NCBI GenBank assembly: GCA_019671135.1
Contig: JAHRHY010000002.1
Span: 2,681,501-2,745,500, forward strand
Direction of reading: 5' to 3'
From: Linnemannia hyalina
Lineage: Eukaryota; Mortierellomycota; Mortierellomycetes; Mortierellales; Mortierellaceae
DNA length: 64,000 bases
The first letter of the stretch is position 1. The number at the start of each line of letters is the position of its first letter. Under the pieces are notes generated by a model. That model worked only from the letters and a program-made list of their open reading frames with translations, was not told where the DNA came from and ran no database searches. Shown here piece after piece: positions 11,167 through 20,389 of this stretch. The position numbers and the translations under genes were made by a program.

Positions 11167-12279
11167 CTACTGCTTCTGTTGCTCCTCCTGCTTAGCCTTG
11201 CTCTTGGCCACCATAAGAAAGTACTTTTGCCGGGTCTGGAAAGCCGACCGGGTTCCAATAACTGCCGCGACCCTGTGCCAGTCATGGCCGTAGTCATCAA
11301 CGCCCTTCACAAGTCGCTCGGTTTCAAACTCGTTCCATTTGCCCTCCACGCCGCTCGCCAAGGTCTTGTACGCGTGACTCCGACACTGCACTCCAGATCG
11401 TGTCACAACAACCTTTGATACCTCGTCCCAGTCCATCGTCATCATATCGTCCCCATGGAGGGGCAGTCCGAGCTTGTTGAGTGCCACGGTCGAATCGGCT
11501 TTCGTCTCTGCAGCCACGCTCGCTAGATCTGGCAATTGAGATCGAACGGCCTTCTCCAGTCTCCCGAGCTCCTCCTTGGACCAAACTCCGTGCAGCCTCT
11601 CACTTGAAGGATCGATGATAGCCCACCGCCTCTTGCACGACGTCGCAGTCCGTCCCAACTTCTTGCCATTCACAGTCCCATTCGCAATCTCGGGCCAGGA
11701 CACATCAATCTCTTCGTGGTTCTTGAATCCATATTCCTCCAGTCGCTTTAACAACCACTCATCCTCCTTGATGCCCCATGCCGACTTTTGAGTGCTGAGC
11801 CGTGGCTTCTTGACGATGGTACCCTTCTTCTGTTCCTCCGTGCGAAGTTGTGCGATTCGAGTGTCGAGAGAGCAGATCGATCGGAGGGGGAAATGGGTGT
11901 GGACGTCGTAGGAAGAGTATCCTTGGCGGACAAACTTCAGCAGCATATCCTTTTCCTCGTCTGTCCATCGGGGGCGCTTCAGACTCAACAGGTGGTAATG
12001 TCCGCGGGTAGGCCTTGATGGTCTGATGCGCTTCTCGATATCCTCCAACCTTGCAGAGTCGTTCTGGGTGAGGCTGGCGTTGCTGCTGCTGTCGCCTGTG
12101 GAGATGTGTTGAAGTTGCGATGTTGTGAAGGATGGGGTGTAGAATCGTCGCGTTACATTGCTGATCGAGAATAGGTTCCTGAGGGCGCCGGTCGGGAAAA
12201 AGGCGAAGCTGTGTGTTTGTTCATGGGAGAGACCGTTGGTCAAGGTCTGGAGGAGCCGCTGATTCCTTTGAAACGACAT
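11167..12279 (-). CDS. Multi-repeat Myb/SANT-like protein with mitochondrial-type N-terminus
   Basis: Single exon. I start at ATG 12279 (MSFQRNQRLLQTLTN, 370 residues); the frame is open further upstream but those residues look untranslated. Four Myb/SANT-like units can be read: RPRWTDEEKDMLLKFVRQG; SAWGIKEDEWLLKRLEEYG ending in TSCKRRWAI; HGVWSKEELGRLEKAVRSQL ending in QCRSHAYKTL; and GKWNEFETERLVKGVDDYG with WHRVAAVIGTRSAFQTRQKY. Each keeps the spaced Trp and acidic helix-1 residues of the fold, so DNA binding is likely. The first 60 residues lack acidic clusters and contain NVTRRFYTPSF, which resembles a mitochondrial presequence with a cleavage arginine. Nuclear and mitochondrial locations are both possible. 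I do not recognise a named orthologue. Confidence 0.75.
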   Translation of the reverse strand: MSFQRNQRLLQTLTNGLSHEQTHSFAFFPTGALRNLFSISNVTRRFYTPSFTTSQLQHISTGDSSSNASLTQNDSARLEDIEKRIRPSRPTRGHYHLLSLKRPRWTDEEKDMLLKFVRQGYSSYDVHTHFPLRSICSLDTRIAQLRTEEQKKGTIVKKPRLSTQKSAWGIKEDEWLLKRLEEYGFKNHEEIDVSWPEIANGTVNGKKLGRTATSCKRRWAIIDPSSERLHGVWSKEELGRLEKAVRSQLPDLASVAAETKADSTVALNKLGLPLHGDDMMTMDWDEVSKVVVTRSGVQCRSHAYKTLASGVEGKWNEFETERLVKGVDDYGHDWHRVAAVIGTRSAFQTRQKYFLMVAKSKAKQEEQQKQ

Positions 12280-12662
12280 CGGGAAAGTGTGGGAGAAGTA
12301 AAGGCTGAAAGTTGATGCAAGAAAAATATGTACGCATCGCGAATGCCTTGCACACGTGACTTTTGAATGGCTCCAGGGCGAATACACTAGAATGCTCCCT
12401 TTCATATACAGTGGCACCCTTCTGGACATCGGTAATTGATAATAATGAAAGGTCAAAACACTCCGCGTTCAAGTAACTTCCAAGTGACACAAAAGCGAAG
12501 CCTTCCAGTGCTATCTATGCTAAAGCGTTGCTCACGAAAAACGCGTCCAGACTTCGTGATGTTCTTCCTGATAGTATTGGTAGCGCGTTGTCACGCAGCA
12601 GTTATTTGTAAATGCCTTTACAGCTTTATTTGTTTTACGGATGGTAGTCAAACGCAAGGTAT
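12280..12662. other. Intergenic, 383 bp
   Basis: Upstream region of the Myb-like gene and 3' flank of RPL12; both genes run leftward. It contains no further gene that I can support. Confidence 0.5.
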
Positions 12663-13271
12663 TTAAGCCTCCTATAATAATAATAAAGAACAGAGAGACG
12701 AGTTAGTGTCAAGGAACAAAAAGACGCGGTAGACAATAAAGCATTGCAAATTGAAGCCGTAAAAGAAGCAAAGAAAACTTACAGGGATCTCGACCTCACC
12801 GGCATCGATGGAGTCACCGAGGTCCTTGGGGTTCTGACCATCAACGGTGCATCCGACCGAGAAGGCAGTTCCGAGGATCTCCTTGACGGTTCCGGAGAGC
12901 TCACGGGCCAAGGACTTGTGGCGCATGATGCGGGCAATCTCGATAACATCATCGAGGGAGATGTTGCCGTTGTGCTTGATGTTCTTCTCCTTCTTGCGGT
13001 CACGGGGGGCCTCCTTAAGGGCCTTGATGACAAGGGACGAAGCCGAGGGGACGACCGAGACGGCAGCCTGACGGTTCTGGATGGTCAACTGAACAGTGAC
13101 ACGGAGACCCTTCCAGTCCTGGGTGGCCTTGGCGATATCTTCACCGACCTTCTTGGGCGAAAGACCGAGAGGACCGATCTTGGGGGCAAGAGCGGAGGAA
13201 GCTCCGACCTCTCCTCCGGTGGCACGGAGGTAGATGATCTTGATCTCGTTGGGGTCCAGCTTTGGTGGCAT
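12663..13271 (-). CDS. RPL12: 60S ribosomal protein L12 (uL11)
   Basis: Two exons: 13271-12783 and a 9-bp last exon 12671-12663 (Glu-Ala-stop). The result is 165 residues, the same length as yeast and human RPL12. It starts [20 protein letters not shown] and contains [20 protein letters not shown], the conserved GTPase-associated-centre surface of uL11. It ends [10 protein letters not shown]. The donor (CCT/GTAAGT) and the acceptor (ATTATAG) are canonical, and reading through the donor instead would add an unrelated 36-residue tail. The protein binds 28S rRNA at the stalk base and takes part in elongation factor action. The intron (111 bp) shows no snoRNA box that I could see. Confidence 0.97.
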
Positions 13272-13772
13272 GCTGTTGTATTATTTCGTGTTTTTTTTGG
13301 AGAATAGAAGTTGGTTCTTGGTGAGCTGTTGATTCCACAGTTGGTTTTTATCATTGACTCGTCCTGTGTGTTGTCCCGTTTCAATAGTCTTTGGCGGGCT
13401 ATTCCCATAGAGTCCAAGTCACCATCAAAGGTTCATCTCTCCCAGAGTGGTTGAAAAAATGACGATTATCTCCCGACATGGTTTCCGGGCAATTGGCGAT
13501 AACGGCTGGGTCCAGAAGTATCGTCGATGGTCGTTCGGATGGATAGATGCATTGACGGATGCCTCTGACGGATAGGGCTGGTCGATGGATCCTTGAATGA
13601 GAATGGGTCCAGCACGTGACCCTTACATGAAAGATCTGAAAGAGTAAGAAAAAGGTCGATCAAAGTCTTGTTCCCTGCCCGCTAAAATACACACCGTCAG
13701 CGGAGTTTAAAATCTGATGCTACAAAGTGGCGAAGTGATTGACATTCTTTTTCATTTTTATTGATAATACAA
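13272..13772. other. Intergenic, 501 bp
   Basis: Upstream region of RPL12 (promoter expected here) and 3' flank of the PPR gene. No gene or clear motif beyond AT-rich stretches near 13745-13775. Confidence 0.5.
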
Positions 13773-15389
13773 TTAATGGCTCGACACTGCCAACTCTTCG
13801 TCTTCCTCGACCTGGCTACGAGCACTCTGTGATGCACGGTCACTGCGACGAGCACGGACGAGATCCCAATTCTCCTGGAGAGCCTGGATCTCCGCCTCAC
13901 CCACTCGTCTCCGCTTCATCGCCGCCAAAGTTCTCTTGAACATGGGATCGCTTGGCTCGATGTTGTAGCCCTCCTGCATAATCTTGATCCACTTGACTGC
14001 ACGACCCCACCGGTTCCTCGAAGCAATAAACTCGTTGTTGATCAGGATCTTGAACGTGTCAAAGTCTGGTCCGCAGACTTGTCCTGCTGCTGTGGGTGTT
14101 GCTGTATGTGCAGACTCTCCACTCAACTCGACGCTCTCCTGCACTTGTCCGTTGCTATTACTGCTCTTGACCCTCTCCAAATTCTGTCCGATCTGCACCA
14201 GCTCTCTAAAGAGATCCATAGCATCGCCATCGCGCCTGGCAAGGAAGGCAAACTTGATCATCTCGTTGTATGTTCGTGTGGTGGGGACGAGACCAAAGAG
14301 TCGCACGTGGCTGTCAAACATGGCCCGAAGGTCCTCCAGATCCTGGGTATAGGCGTAGTACGAAAAGAGGGTGTGGATATTCTGGAGTGATGGGACGAGC
14401 TTCTCCTTGTGGCCGACCTTGGTAGACTTGTTGGACTTTGGTGTGAGCGCTCCTCCATGCAAAGACTTGGCGCGTTGACCGAGAGGAATGACCATCGACT
14501 CTTCCGAAAAGCTGTTCTGGTTGTGTTGAGATCCTGAAGCGCCCATCGATGTTGCGATAAAGTTGGTGCGGAAAGTCGACTCGACAGCCTGCCAGTTCTT
14601 CATGGCGGTATGGATCTGGAGGATAAAGTCCCAGGTCATGGTGTCGGGTTTGACACCTGCCCTCCTCATGTCATTGATCGTCTCCATTGCCAGTCCAATG
14701 TTCTTCCTGGGAACGCACGACTGCATGATCAAGTTGTAGGTGTGTAGTGTTGGCTGGATCACAGGTCCGTTGCCCGAGCTCGAGCCGGCAGCAGCAACCG
14801 CATTGGTGCCATGAACCGCCTTTTCCCGCATCTCTGTCCATGTCGAGTCGACCAAGTGGTACTGTCTGGTACCAACAAAGAGTTCCAGACGGGCTGTGTA
14901 GTCGTTCATGTTGGGCTGAATATGACAATGCAACATCCCCGCCCAAACTTGCTCGAATCGCTCTATCAATGTGGCCGCCTCGCGCCTCGTGAATCTGATA
15001 GGGGTTTCGGGCCGAATGCTCTGGAGAAGGAGTGTGTGGTGAATGGGAAGAAGAGACGACAGCTGGCCGGCGCGGCTTAACACAGAGTAGACCATCCATG
15101 CGGTATCCTGGTCCTTGCCCTGAATGGCGGTCAAAAGTGGGGCGGCGTTGGCGTAAGAGGGGGATGTCTTGAGGGCATGAGGATATTGTGGGAACTGAGA
15201 GGCGAGAATTTTGGCATCAGAGTCCTTGTCGGCTGCTGCCTTGGATGTGGATGCATCGGTCAAGAGGGGCGAAGGGATAGAGTCCTGGCTGCGTGAGAAG
15301 AAGCTGAAGGTCGACTGGTGACGTCTTGCAAGGGTGGGTCTTGACCGTGCTTGAGTGAGGAAGCGAGTGCAGATCTTGTGTGAGGCCAT
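13773..15389 (-). CDS. Mitochondrial pentatricopeptide repeat (PPR) protein
   Basis: Single exon, 538 residues. The start MASHKICTRFLTQARSRPTLARRHQSTFSF is rich in Arg/Ser/Thr with no acidic residue, a typical mitochondrial presequence ending at a RRHQST-type site. PPR-like helical pairs are seen at about 217-250 (HTYNLIMQSCVPRKNI then METINDMRRAGVKPDTMTW) and about 370-405 (TTRTYNEMIKFAFLARRDG then AMDLFRELVQIG), with weaker units between. PPR proteins bind single-stranded RNA and act in mitochondrial RNA processing or translation. The specific target cannot be read from the sequence. The C-terminus ends in a mixed charged stretch with Asp/Glu. No named fungal orthologue is recognised. Confidence 0.85.
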   Translation of the reverse strand: MASHKICTRFLTQARSRPTLARRHQSTFSFFSRSQDSIPSPLLTDASTSKAAADKDSDAKILASQFPQYPHALKTSPSYANAAPLLTAIQGKDQDTAWMVYSVLSRAGQLSSLLPIHHTLLLQSIRPETPIRFTRREAATLIERFEQVWAGMLHCHIQPNMNDYTARLELFVGTRQYHLVDSTWTEMREKAVHGTNAVAAAGSSSGNGPVIQPTLHTYNLIMQSCVPRKNIGLAMETINDMRRAGVKPDTMTWDFILQIHTAMKNWQAVESTFRTNFIATSMGASGSQHNQNSFSEESMVIPLGQRAKSLHGGALTPKSNKSTKVGHKEKLVPSLQNIHTLFSYYAYTQDLEDLRAMFDSHVRLFGLVPTTRTYNEMIKFAFLARRDGDAMDLFRELVQIGQNLERVKSSNSNGQVQESVELSGESAHTATPTAAGQVCGPDFDTFKILINNEFIASRNRWGRAVKWIKIMQEGYNIEPSDPMFKRTLAAMKRRRVGEAEIQALQENWDLVRARRSDRASQSARSQVEEDEELAVSSH

Positions 15390-15849
15390 CGTGAATGAAA
15401 GGTGTTTAGTGGTGATCCTGCTGACTTTAAATATGGTGCAGGCGATGCGAACTGAGAAGGGGCGTTAAAGAAGAGTGGGGAGGTGAGGACGTGGCACTAC
15501 AATGAGAAGATGATGCGAGGGCAATGTCGAGGTCGATCAGGGTGTGGATGAGAAGATCAACCGTTGCGACTCGAGCCGTATTGTTTTGCAGTTTCTCTAT
15601 TCACTTAAGGGTGAAAACTCCCAAAAGTCACAATCACGCTAAATCGCCTTTTTTGAAACTGGCGCACATCCCAACACCATTCATGCATTCTTGTGAGCGA
15701 TATCATGAGAGTAGTCTATGCTTGTTTGTTTTTAATGCAGATGATGAAAAGGGAATAATGTAGTAGAGATGAAGGATTATGGTACATAGTGTGAAATGCG
15801 GAAATAAAAATAACTGAACAACAACGAAAGGAACCAAAACGTATCGTCT
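15390..15849. other. Intergenic, 460 bp
   Basis: Upstream of the PPR gene (TTTAAATA near 15427 could serve as a TATA-like element) and downstream of the DEAD-box gene. No gene seen. Confidence 0.45.
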
Positions 15850-18113
15850 TTAGCGACGACCACCGCGGCCTCCACGGAATCCTCCACCGCCGCCACCGCG
15901 ACCACCACGGAAACCACCGCGTCCACCGCCACGTCCGCCGCCATAGCCGCCACGTCCGCCACCGCTACCTCCACGGTTGTCGTTCATGCGCTGCTCGAGC
16001 TCAGGAAGAGTCTTGGCGACCTCCAACTTGATGTTGTCGAGATCGGCCCACTTGGTTCCGGCAAGGAGGATGTTGTTGTTGTCATCGACCTCGAGCTTCT
16101 CAGAGACGACATCGAAAACGACAGAGGTCATGTCCTTGGTCATTCTCATGCCCTTGACATCCTCATAGCCCAGCTTGGGGAAGTTGCGGGTCAAAATGTT
16201 GCGGACATATCCAGAGTGCTGGATCTCGTGCGAGAGACGGAAGATCAAGGTAGTGTAACCCTCGGTAGCCGACATGAGCGAACGGGCACGAACACCGGCA
16301 CCGTATCCAGAGATGTGGGCGAGAGCAGCAGCCAAGGCCTCGGTAGCATCACCGTTGAAGGTCTCGGCAATCATGGACTCGGCGATGGGCCTGAACATGG
16401 GGATGACGTTCTTGACGACCTTGCCAACAATGTCAGCAGCATCCTGGGCAGTGGCAGCGATAATGTCCTGGGGCTGGGGGGGACCAGCCTTGACCATCTC
16501 CATACCGGCACGACGCTGGATGTTCTGGATCATGTACTCCTCCTGGGCCTTGAAGAAGGTGACACAGACGCCCTTGCGGCCAGCACGACCAGTACGACCG
16601 GAACGATGGACGTAGGTCTCGACGTCCTTGGGAGGCTGGCAGTTGATAACGAGATCGACCATGGGAATATCGATACCACGAGCCAAGACGTCCGTGCAAA
16701 TGATGCACTTGACCTTGGCCTCACGGAATCCCTGGAGGGTGAGCTCACGCTGGGCCTGGGGGATATCTCCGTGAAGAACCTTGGCATCGGCTCTGAGCTT
16801 GTCGGTCAAGGCAAGCTCATCGGCCTCGGCCTTGGTGTTGGCGAAAATGACGGTCAAACCACGGTTACCACCATAGACAGCGACGACATCTCCAATGACG
16901 TCCTTGCGCGACTGCCAGGTCGAGGGGATGGCGTAATGGCGAATGTTCTCGTTCGTCTTAACACGGGAGTTTCCGACCAAGTCGACGTTGACATACTTGG
17001 GGTCGAGGTACTTCTCGACAGTGCGCTTGATCCACTCGGGGGCGGTGGCGGAGAAGAGCAAGGTCTGGTGCTTGGGAGCCGAGGCACCGCGGGTCTCCTT
17101 CTGCGTCTGAACGTGCTGAAGAACCTGCTCCATGTCATCGGCGAATCCAATGTCCAACATCTGATCAGCCTCATCCAAGCAGACGAAGCGAACGGAGTCC
17201 AGACGGAGGTTGCCGCGGTTGATGTGATCCAAGACACGACCAGGGGTACCAATGATGACATCGACACCTCCACGAAGGGCAGAGGTCTGCTCGTAGATGG
17301 GGGTACCACCGTAAAGGCAGATGGACTTCAGGTTGGGCGAAATGCTGGTGAACTCGTTCGAGACCTGAATAGCCAAATCACGGGTAGGGGCTGTTGATTC
17401 GAACCAGAGGAAAGAATAGCGGTTAGTTTTCCAATCTTAAAATAATCCGGTAGTGAAAAAGAGCAATTGAGGATGGGATACGTACTGAGGACGAGGACAC
17501 GAGGGGAGCGGCCATGGCCGGGAGAGGCGTTATCCTTGAGCAAGATCTCGACCATGGGAAGAGCGAAAGCCAAGGTCTTTCCGGTACCGGTTCTGGCACG
17601 TCCGAGGACATCGTTTCCGTTGTAGATATAGTCAAAGGTCTCGGCCTGGATAGGGAAGAGGGCGTTGATACCACGGAGAGCAAGGGCAGCGACGGTGGGA
17701 GGCGAGATTCTGTAGGTGCTCAAGCGCAAATTCTCGGGAACCTCATCGTGGGCCTCCTGCTCTGCACCGAGTTCAGGGGTGGTATCGCGGGGGGTCTCGG
17801 CGGGGGAAGGGGTCTCGATGCGGGCCTTCTTGAAACCAGGCTTGACCTCCTCCTCGGAGTCAGACTCGGCCTTGCGAGTCTTCTTCTCCTTCTTCTCCTT
17901 CTTTTCCTTCTTCTCCTTCTTTTCCTTCTTCTCCTTCTTCTCCTTCTTCTCCTTAACCTCCTATTGTGAATAAGTGAAAGAGAGGTTGTTAGCTTTGTTG
18001 TTGTCAAGTAGATGAAAGAGTAGTAGAAGCGAAGTGTGGAGAAGGGAAGGCGAGCGTACCTTCACGTTCTTGATGTCAACAACATCGGCGGTTATCGTCT
18101 CGAGGGCAGGCAT
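15850..18113 (-). CDS. DEAD-box RNA helicase of the DDX21/Gu (GUCT domain) type
   Basis: Three exons: 18113-18060, 17960-17486, 17390-15850 (689 residues). The N-terminus MPALETITADVVDIKNVK is followed by a Lys/Glu block (KKEKKEKKEKK) and an acidic stretch (KAESDSEEE), as in nucleolar proteins. Helicase motifs in order: Q-motif region (LFPIQAETFDYI), Walker A (ARTGTGKT), LTPTRDLA (rebuilt across intron 2), TPGRVLD, LDEADQML, SAT, ARGIDIP and HRSGRTGRAGR. A GUCT-like domain follows (SATEGYTTLIFRLSHE onward), then a C-terminal RGG/GGYGGGRGG tail that should bind RNA. DDX21/DDX50 and plant PRH75 share this plan and act in rRNA processing. I recall no budding-yeast counterpart with GUCT. Confidence 0.92.
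17876..17957 (-). repeat. Coding microsatellite encoding (KKE)n
   Basis: Repeated CTTCTCCTT units on the plus strand encode the Lys-Lys-Glu block near the N-terminus of the DDX21-like helicase. The coding strand is pure purine here. Confidence 0.85.
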
Positions 18114-18464
18114 TATGTATGTATGTAGAGTGGGGAGGGATGAGTGAAGGGGGGGGCGAGGTGATGAAAGGAAGGGATGAGTAGCTAAAAAAAATAAAAA
18201 AATGCCTTTGAGGTTAAGGCTCCAAGAAAAAAAAAAAAAAAAAAAAAAAGGCACAACACGCCAAGCCACTAAGACACAACTGATGTGACCGGTTTATCAC
18301 TCCTTTGGTCTGTGCGCTGGGATGCAAGTCTGCAAGAATATGTTCTTTTTTTTCTCAACTGCTGTTTGATAATGTCTAATTGAAACCTTCTTGTCCTCTA
18401 CTCCGCCACCTTTTCTTCCTTGGCCACCTTTCGTACTATAGTATCCCTCCACTTCGCTCCAAGC
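18114..18464. other. Intergenic, 351 bp, with long A tract
   Basis: Promoter region of the DDX21-like gene and 3' flank of thymidylate kinase. It includes a run of 23 A at 18227-18249, 114 bp upstream of the helicase ATG. No gene seen. Confidence 0.55.
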
Positions 18465-19446
18465 TCAGTCCATGAACATATCCTCAAAAAGGACATCATC
18501 CTCCTCGGCAAACCTGCCATCCAGCTCGCCAACACGGATGTTTTCCTCGGCCTCCTTCAAGATCCTGTGGTGCATACTCTGCACCGTTTCCCGAGCATCA
18601 ATCATCACCCACTCTTTACCCTTCAGCTGTAAAAACACCTCCCGAACTCGCTCCTGCAGCTCACGGTTCTCGTAGCGCTCTTCGCCAAACCCTCCGCGTT
18701 TCTCGGCTTCGGTTGTAGGAAGATCCAAGAAGAAAGTTAGATCTGGTCGGACCAATCCTTTATCAGGGTTCTTGCACCAAGTCAAATCAAGGCCCTATGA
18801 AGGAGTCAGAGTAAGATATAGACTTGGCCTTGTAAATAAGTCGTCCGCGTTGCAAATGTAAACGACAGGAAGAAAAGGTGATGTAAGATAGGAACAGGCG
18901 TACCTTGGCGGTGGAAAAGGCAACTCCTGAATAAGCGTAGCGATCCACAACCAAGTGCGTCCCTCCCTTCAGTTTACGCTTCATAGATTGCCTATATGAT
19001 AGAAATGAAATGTTGATTTGATAAGTACCCTTCATTCATGTGCATGTTGACTGTATGGTTTACCTCTATTGATGAAATGTCTTCCTTGACGAGGCTCAAC
19101 TTACATGGCCTCCCAGCGGTTTGCTGAAAAGAGTAGGTGGATAGCTCTATCGTCCAACTCCTTGGCGTTGGTCAGGTAAGCGTGAATCATCTGTCCAATC
19201 GTCGTAGTCCTATCTGAACCACAGCATATTCGACAATTAGCCGCTTGGTATCCAGTGCATATAATGCGGAGTAAAAGGGACAGCAAGACGCGACTTAGAA
19301 CCAAAGGTGTTTTTTTATTTACCTGGAAACTTGCAGAGCTCAACGGAATGACCTTTTTCTTTCAAGGCGGCGACGAGCATAGCGCATTGGGTCGATTTTC
19401 CGGCGCGGTCGCATCCTTCAAGTAAAATAAAACGTCCTCTTGCCAT
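18465..19446 (-). CDS. CDC8: Thymidylate kinase (dTMP kinase)
   Basis: Four exons: 19446-19323, 19213-19105, 18991-18904, 18794-18465, giving 216 residues, identical in length to yeast Cdc8. The P-loop reads [13 protein letters not shown]. Exon 2 supplies [16 protein letters not shown] and LLFSANRWE, which contact the nucleotide. [20 protein letters not shown] is the conserved DRY segment, split by intron 3. The LID region is [14 protein letters not shown], preceded by LTFFLDLP. The enzyme phosphorylates dTMP to dTDP in dTTP synthesis and is essential for DNA replication. All junctions are GT-AG and in phase. It is divergent from PYM across 242 bp. Confidence 0.96.
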
Positions 19447-19688
19447 CTTTGACTTTGTAGGAATGTGTCTACGTGTTGGCCGTTCGTGGTTGAAGAAGAA
19501 AAAAAAAAAAAAAAAAAAAGGTGATGGTTCCATTTCCACTCCCATCGCCTTTTTCTATGAAGGACGCAAGGTGTGTGACTGTTGGGACAGAAACGCATTT
19601 GATTTATCTTTATTTTCTTTTCTTCCTTCGTTCGAACAACCTCTCTCTCAAACACAGGACACCATCAAACAGACACAAATAAAGACGA
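19447..19688. promoter_or_regulatory. Shared promoter, thymidylate kinase / PYM, with poly(A) tract
   Basis: These 242 bp separate the two divergent ATGs. A run of 21 A at 19499-19519 lies about 53 bp from the kinase ATG and 170 bp from the PYM ATG. Its promoter role is inferred from the arrangement. Confidence 0.5.
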
Positions 19689-20264
19689 ATGGCAGCCCTG
19701 ACACCAAAGACAATCTCCGGAATCCAAGAACGGGAAGACGAGCGTGTCATCCCAATGACCCGCCGTCCCGACGGCACATTCAGGAAAGAGCGCAAAGTCC
19801 GTCCAGGTTACACCCCTCCAGAAGACGTTACAAAATACACCAACAGAGTTCTAGAGTCCGTCCGCCCTACTCCCCCTCCTCCCCCTCCTCCACCTGTCGA
19901 CACCACCCCAAAGTCAAAGGCACAGCTCAAGAACGACAAGAGGAAAGCCAAGCGCAAGGAGGAGGCCGTTGCCGCAGAGTTGGCAGGATACCCTACCGCA
20001 ACCGCCACCAACAACAACGATACGCCTAAATCCTCAACGACAACAAGTGACTCGACCACTGCTGCTGCTACTGACTCGACGGAAGCCCCTGCGACTGGCC
20101 CTGTAGACCCTGAGAAAAAACTGCGAGCGCTGAACAAGAAACTGAGACAGGTCGAGCAATTGAAGGAGCGTCAGGCCAAGGGCGAGACCATGTTGCCAGA
20201 ACAGCTCGAAAAGATTGACAAAATGGATGATCTCCTCGCCCAGATCGCAGAACTGTCTCTCTAG
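19689..20264 (+). CDS. PYM: PYM (WIBG) homologue, partner of Y14-Mago
   Basis: Single exon, 191 residues. The N-terminus ERVIPMTRRPDGTFRKERKV and then GYTPPEDVTKY match the PYM signature that binds the Mago-Y14 dimer (animal proteins read IPATQRPDGTWRK...GYVPQEE). A poly-Pro run (PPPPPPPP) and a basic stretch (KNDKRKAKRKEE) follow, as expected for the ribosome-binding middle part. The C-terminus has the conserved helix EKKLRALNKKLRQVEQLKER with QLEKIDKMDDLLAQI. PYM removes exon junction complexes from spliced mRNAs during translation. Its presence fits a genome with many introns. Start choice: this ATG is the first in frame after the promoter and precedes the conserved motif by 18 residues. 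Confidence 0.9.
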   Translation: MAALTPKTISGIQEREDERVIPMTRRPDGTFRKERKVRPGYTPPEDVTKYTNRVLESVRPTPPPPPPPPVDTTPKSKAQLKNDKRKAKRKEEAVAAELAGYPTATATNNNDTPKSSTTTSDSTTAAATDSTEAPATGPVDPEKKLRALNKKLRQVEQLKERQAKGETMLPEQLEKIDKMDDLLAQIAELSL

Positions 20265-20389
20265 GCATCCTTCTTCTTTGCTTCCGGCAAAACAATAATA
20301 CACAATAATAGAAGCTACCAAACATCTATAGAACCTCTTTTGTTTTTATTTTGCTGTCCCTCAAAAATCTCAAAACGAGATCTGTTTTT

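Noticed and set aside
12744..13307. 187-codon open frame antisense to RPL12
   Set aside because: RPL12 on the other strand is certain; antisense residues are Gly/Asp/Leu-biased.
16216..17397. 393-codon open frame antisense to the DDX21-like helicase
   Set aside because: It mirrors the coding exon in a fixed antisense frame, a by-product of strong codon bias. The sense strand has all helicase motifs.
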